Notes: generated by a model from the letters alone, not told the origin. DNA of 64,000 nt from an uncultured Centipeda sp. (GCA_905372865.1 CAJPQT010000013.1:1-64000), one strand, 5' to 3'; positions 1 through 8,093 are shown, counted from the first letter of the stretch. Program-made: numbers and translations.

Positions 1-654
1 CAGCAGCTCCCGACTGGTGAGCAGCAGAGTGCGCGCGCGGCATCGACGGCGACCTTCGAGCTTCCGTCGCGGCCGACGGAGACGGCACCGCAGCCCACAC
101 AGCCCGTTGCAGCACAGCCGAGTACAGGGTCTGCACCGATGCAGGAGGTCAGTACTCCAACGCCGGCACAGGCGCCGCAGCGTCCACAGCCGGACTATGA
201 GATCCCGCGTCAAATCGTCGAGCAGGCGCGCCTCTTGCGTACGCTCAATGATACGCAGATGGTCATTCGTCTGCGCCCCGAACACCTCGGGGAACTCACT
301 CTGCGTGTCTCGGTCGGCTCGAACGGTGCCGTACAGGCATCCTTCCACAGCGACAACGCCCAGGTACGCAATGTGATTGAGAACTCCCTCGTCCAGCTCC
401 GACAGGAACTGAACAATCAGGGCATCAAGATCGACCGTGTCGGTGTCTACGCAGGACTTGCGGACGGTCAGATGCCGCAGGGTCAGGGACAGGAAGCATG
501 GCAGCAGAGCAATCGACAGAGTGGACCGCAGCAGGTCTACGCACGCGGCGATGCTGACGACTATCTCGATGAGGTCGAAGGGCTCACCCCCGCAGCGACG
601 CAGGAGGCCCCCGACGGTTCTGTCGGAACGGATGGAGTAGATTATCGCGTCTAG
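1..654 (+). CDS. fliK: Flagellar hook-length control protein FliK, C-terminal part
   Basis: The reading frame is open from the first base and stops at TAG 652-654, so the 5' end lies outside the window (217 codons visible). The first part is rich in Pro, Gln, Thr and Ala, as in FliK linkers. It is followed by a conserved C-terminal hook domain containing RLRPEHLGELTLRV and a region around NSLVQLRQELNNQGI, the part that in the family switches export specificity from hook to filament once the hook is long enough. The tail is Gln-rich and acidic. The gene ends 20 bases before flgD, the usual flagellar order. The FliK assignment is confident from domain and neighbour. Confidence 0.9.
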   Translation, partial: QQLPTGEQQSARAASTATFELPSRPTETAPQPTQPVAAQPSTGSAPMQEVSTPTPAQAPQRPQPDYEIPRQIVEQARLLRTLNDTQMVIRLRPEHLGELTLRVSVGSNGAVQASFHSDNAQVRNVIENSLVQLRQELNNQGIKIDRVGVYAGLADGQMPQGQGQEAWQQSNRQSGPQQVYARGDADDYLDEVEGLTPAATQEAPDGSVGTDGVDYRV

Positions 655-674
655 CGGTTTGAGGAGGAAATATC

Positions 675-1220
675 GTGGCAAGTTCAAATCCACTGAATAC
701 AATCAACGTCGGCGGTGTTGTGCAGAAGCTGTCGGACTACGAGGCAGCGCAGAACCAGGCGAAAGCGAAGGACAAGAAGAATGACGCGCTCGGCAAGGAT
801 GCCTTTCTCCAGCTGCTCGTCACACAGATGAAATATCAGGATCCGCTCGATCCGCAGGACAACAGCGAATATCTCTCGCAGCTCGCACAGTTCTCCGCAC
901 TCGAGCAGATGACGAATGTCTCGAAGGGGCTCGAAAATGTGTCGAAGATCGTCGACAACATCAACTCCTCCGTTCTCATCGGACAGCTGAGCAGTATGAT
1001 CGGACAGCCTGTTCAGTGGAACACCGTAGTCAAGGGCGAAGACGGAAAACCCATGAAGGACGCTAACGGAAAGGTCAAGACGCAGAGCTACGAGGGCAAG
1101 ATCATCGGTGTCAGCATCACCGACGGTCAGCCGAGCGTCATTGCCGATGTGAACGGCAAGACACATCAGGTCCAGGTATCCGAGATTGTGCGCGTCGGTC
1201 GTCTCAAGGCAGGATCCTAA
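675..1220 (+). CDS. flgD: Flagellar hook capping protein FlgD
   Basis: A 181-residue protein starting at GTG 675 behind a strong GAGGAGGAAA ribosome binding site. Residues about 35-75 hold the FlgD signature, with DAFLQLLVTQMKYQDPLDP followed by SEYLSQLAQFSALEQM. FlgD is the scaffold that sits on the tip of the growing hook and allows FlgE subunits to assemble, then is discarded. The C-terminal half is a short version of the FlgD beta-domain. It is translated directly after fliK and is followed by an intrinsic terminator, so it is the last gene of this transcript. Confidence 0.95.
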   Translation: MASSNPLNTINVGGVVQKLSDYEAAQNQAKAKDKKNDALGKDAFLQLLVTQMKYQDPLDPQDNSEYLSQLAQFSALEQMTNVSKGLENVSKIVDNINSSVLIGQLSSMIGQPVQWNTVVKGEDGKPMKDANGKVKTQSYEGKIIGVSITDGQPSVIADVNGKTHQVQVSEIVRVGRLKAGS

Positions 1221-1239
1221 GGAAACAAATCATAATGAG

Positions 1240-1272
1240 ATACCGCCGAAGAACGATTTCGGCGGTATTTTA
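1240..1272 (+). terminator. Intrinsic terminator after flgD
   Basis: An 11-bp perfect stem, ATACCGCCGAA pairing with TTCGGCGGTAT, has a short loop and is followed by a T-run. It ends the fliK-flgD transcript. Confidence 0.85.
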
Positions 1273-1275
1273 CGC

Positions 1276-1304
1276 TTGCATAAAGTATCTTCATCTATTA
1301 TAAT
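1276..1304 (+). promoter_or_regulatory. Sigma-A type promoter for the repeat protein gene
   Basis: TTGCAT at 1276 and TATAAT at 1299 are separated by 17 bases. It lies just after the flgD terminator and 56 bases before the start codon of the next gene, so that gene is transcribed independently. A hairpin, CATCCCA 1315-1321 with TGGGATG 1330-1336, lies in the predicted 5' untranslated region. Confidence 0.7.
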
Positions 1305-1359
1305 GTGGTCATAACATCCCAAGGGAAAATGGGATGGAGATGAAATGGAGGGAACCATT

Positions 1360-1773
1360 ATGGCAATACCGGCACTCAGAAGCGGCGGCTTCGGTTCAAG
1401 CGTCTTTCAGCGAGCGAACCGTGAGGCACAGCGCATCGGCGGGCAGGTGACCCATGCGAAGATGCAGGAGGTTGCGTCCGTCATCGGCGGCTCGAATTTC
1501 GGCACCGGCACGAAGCTCGGCAAGGGACAGTTCCATCAGACGCAGAACCGTGTCGCTCAGGAGGGGGCGCAGAGCACCTCGCGCGCGGCACAGCAGTCCG
1601 TGGAGAACATGGATCCAAAGCGCCTCGGCACGAGCAAATTCCAGCGCACGAACCGTGAGGCACAGCAGATCGGCGGACAGGTGACGCACGAGCTCATGCA
1701 GCAGGTCAAGCAGGCGTATGCGACCAGCCATCCGGTGCAGAACCTCGGCAAGAATGTAGATATTGCTGCATAG
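1360..1773 (+). CDS. Unrecognised small protein built of two tandem repeats
   Basis: A 137-residue protein of unknown family. ATG 1360 is chosen because GGAGGG lies 7 bases upstream; the in-frame ATG at 1345 has no ribosome binding site. The protein is an internal duplication: the sequence F-Q-R-x-N-R-E-A-Q-x-I-G-G-Q-V-T-H followed by a Met-Gln-x-Val helix occurs near residue 10 and again near residue 94. The spacer between the copies is Gln, Ser and Ala rich. No signal peptide or membrane segment is visible, so it is probably cytoplasmic. It has its own promoter and terminator. Its position beside hook genes may hint at motility, but nothing in the sequence proves this. Confidence 0.7.
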   Translation: MAIPALRSGGFGSSVFQRANREAQRIGGQVTHAKMQEVASVIGGSNFGTGTKLGKGQFHQTQNRVAQEGAQSTSRAAQQSVENMDPKRLGTSKFQRTNREAQQIGGQVTHELMQQVKQAYATSHPVQNLGKNVDIAA

Positions 1774-1790
1774 TCCAAACATGACAATAA

Positions 1791-1828
1791 CCCGTGAAGA
1801 TCCGATGGAGAGTCTTCACGGGTTATTT
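1791..1828. terminator. Bidirectional terminator between convergent genes
   Basis: A 10-bp perfect stem, CCCGTGAAGA with TCTTCACGGG, is flanked by A-rich and T-rich tracts. It can serve both the repeat protein gene and the LysR gene that converges on it. Confidence 0.8.
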
Positions 1829-2730
1829 TAATTCGTGGGCAAGCCTGCTTCGGTATCGTCGAAGCGACGGATCAAAAACTGCTGGAAGCAGACCGCCGCA
1901 GGGGGCAACTGTCGCTGCGTATTCCACGCGACACCGACCGCACGCTTGCAGATCGGGAACGAGACGGGGATGTAGCGCAGCTCCGGGTGCTCAACCCCTG
2001 CGAGTTTCGGCAGGAGGCTCACGCCGAGCCCTGCCGCGACCAGACCCGAGATCGTCGATACGTCATCGCCCTCGAACGTGATCTCGGGATGGATGCCCGC
2101 GAGATCGAAGAACTGATCGACGAGGATGCGCAGACTGTAGCTGTTCTTCATTGCAATCAGCGGCTCCTCCTCAAGCTCGCGCAGATTGATCCGCTTGCGG
2201 TCGGCAAATGGATGTCCGAGCGGTACGGTCACGAAGAGCTCTTCCGACCAGAGGTAAACCCATGCACTGTACTCCGTTATCGGGATGGTGGAGCAGAGAC
2301 AGAGATCCGTCTCTCCTGCCGCAACTTGTTGTGCCAATGTGGACGAGTCTTGTTGATTCAGCTGGATACGGATGTCGGGGAAGCACGCGCGAAAGTCCTG
2401 CAGGATATGCGGCAGGACATAGCTGCCGAGCGAGTGGATGAATGAGAGCTTGAACTCGGTCGAGACCTCTGCGCGTGCGCTGCTTGCCTCCTCGCGGGCG
2501 TTGTCGACCTCGCGCAGAATGCGGTCCACACGGCGCAGCAGACGTTCGCCCTCCGGCGTCAGTTCAATCTCGCCCTCGCTGCGTTTGAACAGTGGGACCT
2601 CCAGATCCTTTTCCAGCTTCGCCATCGAGCGGCTGAGTGCGGGCTGGGTCACATCCAGCATCCGCGCTGCGCGCGTAAAGTGGCGGATGTTCGCCATAAC
2701 TTGAAAGTATTTTAATTGTGCAAGTTCCAT
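1828..2730 (-). CDS. LysR-family transcriptional regulator, GltC-like
   Basis: A 300-residue LysR protein of usual length. Residues 1-60 form the winged helix-turn-helix, with LKYFQVMANIRHFTRAARML and TQPALSRSMAKLE. The rest is a substrate-binding domain, ending with the motif VAAGLGVSLLPKL common in the GltC/YtlI group. These proteins usually activate a neighbouring or divergent gene in response to a small molecule. No metabolic gene is adjacent: the divergent neighbour is an orphan gene at 2979, so the target is unknown. It is transcribed from its own promoter and ends at the shared terminator. Confidence 0.88.
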   Translation of the reverse strand: MELAQLKYFQVMANIRHFTRAARMLDVTQPALSRSMAKLEKDLEVPLFKRSEGEIELTPEGERLLRRVDRILREVDNAREEASSARAEVSTEFKLSFIHSLGSYVLPHILQDFRACFPDIRIQLNQQDSSTLAQQVAAGETDLCLCSTIPITEYSAWVYLWSEELFVTVPLGHPFADRKRINLRELEEEPLIAMKNSYSLRILVDQFFDLAGIHPEITFEGDDVSTISGLVAAGLGVSLLPKLAGVEHPELRYIPVSFPICKRAVGVAWNTQRQLPPAAVCFQQFLIRRFDDTEAGLPTN

Positions 2731-2754
2731 TCAGTCATTCCTTTCTGGTATTAT

Positions 2755-2783
2755 ATTATATCTGCAGAAAGAATAATATACAA
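2755..2783 (-). promoter_or_regulatory. Promoter of the LysR gene
   Basis: On the minus strand TTGTAT (2783-2778) and TATAAT (2760-2755) are separated by exactly 17 bases. It lies 25 bases upstream of the lysR start. The rest of the 248-base gap up to 2978 is AT-rich and is expected to hold the promoter of the divergent gene; I could not place that one convincingly. Confidence 0.65.
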
Positions 2784-2978
2784 TGTAGAAAAAGTAACTT
2801 TCTATATAAGTTTTTTATATGTTCTATTACTGATTGGTATAAGATGTGCTTGTATAGGGGGGCTCATGCAGAGAGTACTCAATCTGTATAAAATTGTAAG
2901 GTTATTTTTTTGTGAAAAACGATATATTTAATAGAGTGAAACTACAACTTGTTATATGAAAATGAAAGGAAGAGGATC

Positions 2979-3542
2979 ATGAGAATCGAGCAAACGCCAG
3001 CGGATGTTCTTGGACGGATGAATCAGACGCAAGGTGTAAAGAAACATAATGCGGGCGACTTTGCGTCGGTGCTTTCATCGGTTCAGTCCGACCAGACGGA
3101 GAAGGCAGCGGAGAAAGAGCCGAAGCCGGGGAATCCTCTCGGTATTCCAGACGAGGAGTATCGGTGGTATTTTATGGGAACCCGCTATGATGCCGATCAC
3201 GTTGTATATTTCCCGCCGCATGACGCTCCGGTCGAGCAGCAGCGTGCTTGGTATGAAGCCGTCAAAGGCTTGTCTCATTTGGAGATGCAGTTGTTCACGT
3301 CGGATATTTACGTTGCTTTGTGCGGTGAAAAAGATTACCTCAGCTATGATGAGCTGACCGAAAAAATTCAAAAGCTCGGCTATCACGGTGTACTGGAAGC
3401 GGTCTACAAATGGGAGAAACAGGTGGAACATGACAGTGCCGGTGTTGTCGATGAGCAAAGCTTTGAGATCATCAAGCGCCATGTCCGTCTGTGTGAGAAT
3501 CTTCTCGATGAATGGCTCAAAGGAGAGAAGAAGGATAAGTGA
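2979..3542 (+). CDS. Hypothetical protein, divergent from lysR
   Basis: A 187-residue soluble protein I do not recognise. ATG 2979 is preceded by AGGAAGAGG with good spacing; an upstream in-frame TTG at 2949 lacks a binding site. The first 45 residues are polar and Gln/Lys-rich, probably disordered. The rest is predicted mostly helical, with a compact Trp/Tyr-rich stretch near residues 50-80 (YRWYFMGTRYDADHVVYFPP). No signal peptide, membrane segment or catalytic motif is evident. Being divergent from a LysR gene, it could be the regulated target, but that is inference only. Confidence 0.6.
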   Translation: MRIEQTPADVLGRMNQTQGVKKHNAGDFASVLSSVQSDQTEKAAEKEPKPGNPLGIPDEEYRWYFMGTRYDADHVVYFPPHDAPVEQQRAWYEAVKGLSHLEMQLFTSDIYVALCGEKDYLSYDELTEKIQKLGYHGVLEAVYKWEKQVEHDSAGVVDEQSFEIIKRHVRLCENLLDEWLKGEKKDK

Positions 3543-3622
3543 GGCAGGAATATTGACGTGAGAACGATTACGTCTGGGCAATACGATGAAGGGGCGCGGA
3601 AGGCAGTCCCTTCATTTTTTTC

Positions 3623-3651
3623 TTGACAACTTTGATATGTTCTGTTAACAT
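3623..3651 (+). promoter_or_regulatory. Promoter of the tRNA-Ser gene
   Basis: TTGACA at 3623 and TAACAT at 3646 have a 17-base spacer, 35 bases upstream of the mature tRNA 5' end. Confidence 0.75.
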
Positions 3652-3685
3652 ATCCTGTGTCGCAACGCGCGCGAGAAGTGAATAT

Positions 3686-3776
3686 GGAGTGGTACTCAAG
3701 AGGCTGAAGAGGACGGTTTGCTAAATCGTTAGAGTGGGTAACCGCTGCGAGAGTTCGAATCTCTCCCACTCCGCCA
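3686..3776 (+). tRNA. tRNA-Ser (anticodon GCT)
   Basis: A class II tRNA of 91 bases including an encoded CCA. The acceptor stem GGAGTGG pairs with CCACTCC, followed by discriminator G and CCA. The anticodon stem ACGGT/ATCGT frames the loop TTGCTAA with anticodon GCT, which reads AGC and AGT serine codons. A long variable arm typical of tRNA-Ser and a GTTCGAATC T-loop are present. Confidence 0.95.
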
Positions 3777-3787
3777 TTTTTATTCTA

Positions 3788-3808
3788 AGCCTGATCGGGC
3801 TTTTTTTG
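3788..3808 (+). terminator. Terminator after tRNA-Ser
   Basis: A short AGCC/GGCT hairpin followed by a run of T, directly downstream of the CCA end. Confidence 0.65.
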
Positions 3809-3827
3809 TTTTTAAGGAGATGTTTAC

Positions 3828-5162
3828 ATGGAGATGCAGGGCACGCCGCCGTCCTTTATCGAGCGGTATTTCAAGATACGGGAGAAGGGCTCGTCCGTCC
3901 GCACGGAACTCATTGCGGGGCTGACGACCTTTATCGCAATGGCATACATTCTCTTCGTCAATCCGAACATTCTCGCCGATGCGGGAATTCCGAAGGATGC
4001 GGCGATTGCCTCGACAATCTGGATTGCGGCACTCGCCTCTCTTGCGATGGGTGCATTCGCGAACTATCCCGTTGCGCTTGCGCCGGGCATGGGGCTCAAT
4101 GCGTTTTTTGCGTACTACGTCTGCGGTGTGCTCGGACTGCACTGGACGGTTGCGCTCGGCGCGGTGTTCTTCTCGGGTGTGCTCTTCCTCATTCTGACGG
4201 TCGGCGGGATTCGGCAGGCGATCATCAATGCCGTGCCGCGTGATCTGAAACTCGCAATCAGCGTCGGCATCGGACTTTTCATTGCGTTCATCGGGCTTAA
4301 GGGGACGGGGCTGATTGTCGAGAACTCCGCGACGTATGTTTCGCTCGGTCACGTGACTGCACCGACGACGTTGCTCTCGCTGTTCGGTCTGCTCTTTACG
4401 GCGGCACTCATGGCACGCAATGTGCACGGATCGATCCTCATCGGTATTTTCGTCACGACGATTCTTGCGATGCTGCTCGGTATGACGCCTGCGCCGCAGG
4501 GACTTGGCGATATTATCAGCACATCGCTCCCGCACATGGGGGCGACGTTTGGTCAGCTCGATCTCGCGGGTGCGTGGAACTACGGTCTTGTCTCAATCAT
4601 CTTCACGTTCACGGTGGTGGAGCTCTTCGATAACATGGGGACGCTGATCGGCCTCACGACGAAGGCGAAGATGGTCAAATCCGACGGATGCATTGAGAAC
4701 ATCGACAAGGCGCTGACGACGGATGCGGTCGGCACGATGGTGTCCGCCGTATTCGGTACGTCTACGGTTACGTCCTACATCGAGAGTGCGGCGGGCATCG
4801 CCGCCGGCGGCCGCACGGGGCTCACGGCGATTGCGGCGGGTGTACTCTTCCTCGCAGCTCTCCTTTTTACACCGCTGATCGGGCTTGTGCCCGCATTTGC
4901 GACGGCACCTGCGCTCATCCTCGTCGGAGCACTGCTCATGTCCGAGGTTGGCAAGATTGATTTCAATGACTTTACGAATGCACTGCCCGCATTTCTCACG
5001 ATCATTATGATGCCGCTTACATCGAGCATTGCGAATGGCTTCGCGTTCGGTTTCATCAGCTATACGGTGATGAAGCTTTTTGCGGGGCAGCATAAGCAGA
5101 TCAGCTGGATCATGTACCTCGTGTCCATCGCGTTCCTCATCAATCTGGCACTGCGTTCGTAA
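3828..5162 (+). CDS. NCS2-family purine permease (hypoxanthine/guanine type)
   Basis: A 444-residue integral membrane protein with about 12-14 hydrophobic segments. The N-terminus has the AzgA/PbuG-type signature: a short cytoplasmic lead, then RTELIAGLTTFIAMAYILFV and NP. This is followed by ALAPGMGLNAFFAY and, in the middle, FTVVELFDNMGTLIGL, which carries the substrate-binding acidic residue of the family. These permeases take up hypoxanthine, guanine or adenine by proton symport. ATG 3828 follows AAGGAG by 9 bases. The exact base specificity cannot be read from sequence. Transcription probably starts downstream of the tRNA terminator. Confidence 0.88.
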   Translation: MEMQGTPPSFIERYFKIREKGSSVRTELIAGLTTFIAMAYILFVNPNILADAGIPKDAAIASTIWIAALASLAMGAFANYPVALAPGMGLNAFFAYYVCGVLGLHWTVALGAVFFSGVLFLILTVGGIRQAIINAVPRDLKLAISVGIGLFIAFIGLKGTGLIVENSATYVSLGHVTAPTTLLSLFGLLFTAALMARNVHGSILIGIFVTTILAMLLGMTPAPQGLGDIISTSLPHMGATFGQLDLAGAWNYGLVSIIFTFTVVELFDNMGTLIGLTTKAKMVKSDGCIENIDKALTTDAVGTMVSAVFGTSTVTSYIESAAGIAAGGRTGLTAIAAGVLFLAALLFTPLIGLVPAFATAPALILVGALLMSEVGKIDFNDFTNALPAFLTIIMMPLTSSIANGFAFGFISYTVMKLFAGQHKQISWIMYLVSIAFLINLALRS

Positions 5163-5183
5163 CGTGCGGGGAGGGTCTTGCAA

Positions 5184-6095
5184 ATGAAACGGTGGCTTGC
5201 ATCCGTTCTTGCGGGTGCGGTGCTCCTCGCAGCACAGTTTTTTGCGGGCTGCACGGCTGCACCCGCCTCCGATGCGTCCCGGCACGCAGCGCAGGGGGAG
5301 ATCACGGTCAAGGTGCTCAATATTGGGCAGGGTGACTCCATTCTCATCCAGACGGGGGAGAAGACGGTGCTCGTCGATACGAGTGATGTAGACGAGCGTG
5401 ACAAGCTGCGTGCGGAGCTGAAAAAGGCGGATGTCAAAAAAATTGACACAGTCATCCTCACGCATCCGCATGCCGATCACATCGGCGGCATGGATGTCCT
5501 GCTCGACGAGTATACGGTCGGTATGGTCTATGACAACGGGATGCCCTCGACTTCGAAGCTCTACCTCGGTTATGTGAAAAAGCTCAAGGAGAGGAAGATC
5601 GAGCGCAAGGGGCTCGTCGCGGGCGACCGCGTCGATCTCGGCGGCGGTGCCGTGTTCGATGTGCTGGGCCCCTCGGCGGAGCTGGTCAAGGAGGGCTCGG
5701 TCAAGGGCTATAAGCACGATCCGAACAATGAGTCCGTGGTTGGACGGCTGGTCTTCGGCAATTTCTCCATGATGCTCACGGGCGATGCGGAGAAGAAGGA
5801 GGAGCAGGCGATTCTTGCGACGTACAGTGCCGTCGTGAAGAGCACGATTCTGAAGGCGGGGCATCACGGCAGCAAGACCTCCTCCTCGGCGGATTTCCTG
5901 CGTGCGGTTCAGCCTGAGGCGGCACTCATCTCCTGCGGGGTGAACAATGACTACGGACATCCGCACAAGGAGACGATGAAAAAGTACCACGCACTGAAAA
6001 TCCCGATCTATGTGACAGCAGAGAACGGGACGATCACGGTGACGAGTGACGGAAAGACCTACAAGATTGTACCCGAACGGGGGGAGAAACAATGA
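5184..6095 (+). CDS. Metallo-beta-lactamase-fold lipoprotein, ComEC C-terminal type
   Basis: A 303-residue protein. Start ATG 5184 lies 8 bases after GGGGAGGG; an in-frame TTG at 5178 is less likely. Residues 1-24 are a lipoprotein signal peptide ending in the lipobox FAGC. The rest is a metallo-beta-lactamase domain related to the hydrolase domain of the DNA-uptake protein ComEC: NIGQGDSILI, the metal motif HPHADHIGGMD, MLTGDAE and GHHGSKTSSS. It is likely membrane-anchored outside the cytoplasm and acts on a phosphodiester or nucleic acid, though its substrate is not established. It overlaps the next gene by 4 bases. It lacks the ComEC membrane channel, so it is not a competence channel itself. 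Confidence 0.85.
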   Translation: MKRWLASVLAGAVLLAAQFFAGCTAAPASDASRHAAQGEITVKVLNIGQGDSILIQTGEKTVLVDTSDVDERDKLRAELKKADVKKIDTVILTHPHADHIGGMDVLLDEYTVGMVYDNGMPSTSKLYLGYVKKLKERKIERKGLVAGDRVDLGGGAVFDVLGPSAELVKEGSVKGYKHDPNNESVVGRLVFGNFSMMLTGDAEKKEEQAILATYSAVVKSTILKAGHHGSKTSSSADFLRAVQPEAALISCGVNNDYGHPHKETMKKYHALKIPIYVTAENGTITVTSDGKTYKIVPERGEKQ

Positions 6096-6292
6096 TTTCG
6101 GCTTATCTTGACCGTTTTGAAGGAAAATATGCCGTGCTTCTGCTCGGCGATGCGATGGAAAAGGTGAATTTTCCGAGGTCGTTTCTCCCTGCGGATGTTT
6201 CCGAGGGAGACTATCTGACGATCTCCATGGAGCGCGACGCAGCAGCCACGGAGGCCGCCGAAGCGGAGGCGCTGGAGTTGCTGAACAAATAA
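6092..6292 (+). CDS. DUF3006-domain small protein
   Basis: A 66-residue protein starting within the stop of the preceding gene (ATGA overlap), so it is translationally coupled. The sequence begins YLDRFEGKYAVLLLG and contains LPADVSEGDYL, the pattern of DUF3006 proteins, which commonly accompany ComEC-like metallo-beta-lactamase genes. The function is unknown. No signal peptide is present, so it would be cytoplasmic although its partner is secreted. Confidence 0.8.
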   Translation: MISAYLDRFEGKYAVLLLGDAMEKVNFPRSFLPADVSEGDYLTISMERDAAATEAAEAEALELLNK

Positions 6293-6302
6293 GGAGGTGT
6301 TA

Positions 6303-7376
6303 TTGGCATTGATACGGTGGAATCAACACGTATGGACAAGGACGTTGCTCGCAGTGGCAGCGCTTTTTGTCTGCTTTTGCACGCTCTTCATGAGCAGTAA
6401 GGCCGAGGCGAAGTCGTGTCGGCTCATGAGCATTGAGAGCCATGAAATAGAGATCGACGGGCGGGCCGCCGTACGGATTCAGATCGGCGTGAACCGTGCG
6501 GGCCTTTCCTATACAACCTCGGTGCATGCACAGCGCGAACTGCATCTTGCACTTGAGGATGTGAAGTTCGATAAGAAATTCCCCCTCGTATATGCACCGA
6601 GCGGGACGCTTGCGGCTCAAGTCGCCGTTCGGCAGGAAGGAAAGAACGGTGCGGTTCTCACGGTCTCTGCTGCAGAGACACTCCTTCATGAGGACAGCTA
6701 TCGCGTCCATACCATACCCGGAGAAGCCCACGGGAAGGTGAAGGAGTATCTTGTCATCGACATCATCACTGCGAAGGAGCAGCCCAGCGCCGCACGCGGA
6801 CACACGGTGGTCATCGATCCGGGGCATGGAGGCAGCGACTCGGGCGCGGTCGGATACACGGGGGTGCGTGAGAAGGATGTCGCCTTGGCTGTGGCTCGGT
6901 ACACAGAGGAGCTTCTGCATGAGGCGGAGGCTTATGCCATCATGACGCGTACCGAGGACGTGGATGTTGCTCATGCGGGCAGTTCGGCACCGCGGGAGCT
7001 GCAGGCACGTGTGGATGTGAGCCGCGCACATCCGGAAGCGGAACTCTTCCTCTCTGTGCACTGCAACTCGTTTACGAATCCCGACGCACACGGCATGGAG
7101 ACGTACTACTACCCCAAGACGGATGCGGATGAACATTTTGCGGCCCTGCTCAACGAGGAACTTGCGGCGGCGGGCGGACTTTACAATCGCGGGATTAAAT
7201 ACGCAAAGTTCTACGTTCTGCGGCATACGGAGATTCCCGCCGCCCTCGTAGAGCTGGGATTTCTCTCGAATCCGGAGGAGGAGGCACTGCTTGCGGATGC
7301 TGCCTATCAAAAGAGGCTGGCACAGGCGCTTGTCCGCGCCATTGAGCGCTATTTTGAACAGGGAGGAGAAGAATAG
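6303..7376 (+). CDS. N-acetylmuramoyl-L-alanine amidase, AMIN plus Amidase_3
   Basis: Cuts the amide bond between N-acetylmuramic acid and the stem peptide of peptidoglycan. TTG 6303 is taken as the start because AAGGAGG ends 5 bases before it; the alternative GTG 6297 overlaps that binding site. Residues about 12-40 form a signal peptide or anchor. Residues about 45-155 resemble an AMIN targeting domain. Residues about 168-352 are a zinc Amidase_3 domain with VVIDPGHGGSDSGAVG, the glutamate of REKDVAL, SVHCNSF and LVELGFLSNPEE. About 357 residues, typical of AmiC-type enzymes. It sits in an operon with the upstream pair and the GerMN lipoprotein. Confidence 0.88.
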   Translation: MALIRWNQHVWTRTLLAVAALFVCFCTLFMSSKAEAKSCRLMSIESHEIEIDGRAAVRIQIGVNRAGLSYTTSVHAQRELHLALEDVKFDKKFPLVYAPSGTLAAQVAVRQEGKNGAVLTVSAAETLLHEDSYRVHTIPGEAHGKVKEYLVIDIITAKEQPSAARGHTVVIDPGHGGSDSGAVGYTGVREKDVALAVARYTEELLHEAEAYAIMTRTEDVDVAHAGSSAPRELQARVDVSRAHPEAELFLSVHCNSFTNPDAHGMETYYYPKTDADEHFAALLNEELAAAGGLYNRGIKYAKFYVLRHTEIPAALVELGFLSNPEEEALLADAAYQKRLAQALVRAIERYFEQGGEE

Positions 7377-7378
7377 AG

Positions 7379-7957
7379 ATGTTGGTGCGATTCAAGAAAA
7401 TGTCATACATGCTCGCTGTGCTTGCAGCTGTGTCCGTGCTCGCCCTTGCGGCCGGCTGTTCGGATGAACAGAAGGGGACATCGTCCCCCGCCGCGCAGAC
7501 AGAGCAGATGCAGGATCAGGAAAAGTCTGCTGCGGCAGAGCCAAAGGAGCTCATGGTGAATGTCTACTATCCACGCAGCGATGGTACGGGGCTTGTCGCT
7601 GTCCGCCGCACGGTCAGTACGGAGAAGGACGATAAGTATACGGCGGCAATGAAGTCGCTCCTTACGGGCACGAAGGAGAAGGGGCAGACGAATGTCTTTC
7701 CGAAGAAGGCAAAGCTGCGCAGCATTGTGGTGAAGGACGGCATTGCCACGGTGGACTTCTCCAAGGAGCTGCAGACGAATTTCAGCGGCGGCTCGACGGG
7801 CGAGGAAATGCTCATCGGCTCCATCGTGAACACGCTGACGGATTTTCCGGAAGTGCAGAAGGTATCTATCTTAATCGACGGCAGCGCCGTGGAAACCCTC
7901 TCGGGCCACATGGATCTCTCCGAGCCGCTGACGCGCATGACAGAGCTGTTGAAATAA
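7379..7957 (+). CDS. GerMN-domain lipoprotein
   Basis: A 192-residue protein with a signal peptide ending in the lipobox LAAGC and a low-complexity acidic linker (residues 28-55). A single GerMN domain follows, with VNVYYPRSDGTGLV, the A-M-K-S-L-L-T-G stretch and ILIDGSAVETLSGH. The domain is named after the Bacillus germination protein GerM but is also found in non-sporulating bacteria beside cell-wall amidases, as here. It starts 2 bases after the amidase stop codon. It probably works with that amidase at the cell wall. This is inferred from context. Confidence 0.85.
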   Translation: MLVRFKKMSYMLAVLAAVSVLALAAGCSDEQKGTSSPAAQTEQMQDQEKSAAAEPKELMVNVYYPRSDGTGLVAVRRTVSTEKDDKYTAAMKSLLTGTKEKGQTNVFPKKAKLRSIVVKDGIATVDFSKELQTNFSGGSTGEEMLIGSIVNTLTDFPEVQKVSILIDGSAVETLSGHMDLSEPLTRMTELLK

Positions 7958-7963
7958 CGCGGC

Positions 7964-7992
7964 TTGTCATTTTATAATTTTTGTGATACGAT
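7964..7992 (+). promoter_or_regulatory. Promoter of the tig-clpP-clpX operon
   Basis: TTGTCA at 7964 and TACGAT at 7987, spacer 17. The predicted leader of about 95 bases contains a small GGAAGC/GCTTCC hairpin (8039-8062) and ends with the tig ribosome binding site. Confidence 0.55.
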
Positions 7993-8093
7993 ACAAGGAC
8001 AATGGCGGACGTTGCGCTCTTTGCGTGTCTGTCGATCGGGAAGCTGCATTTGGCGCGCTTCCATAGGAAAAAAGCAGGAGGTTGTTTCATACA

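Noticed and set aside
2716..2931. 71-codon open frame between lysR and the next gene
   Set aside because: It overlaps the lysR start and promoter, has no ribosome binding site and looks like translated AT-rich promoter DNA.
4593..6092. 499-codon minus-strand open frame across the permease and the metallo-beta-lactamase gene
   Set aside because: Antisense shadow with Arg/His/Cys-rich composition and no ribosome binding site; both plus-strand genes are well supported.
7379..7957. GerMN gene as evidence that the organism forms spores
   Set aside because: GerMN lipoproteins occur widely in non-sporulating bacteria, and no other sporulation gene is seen in the window.
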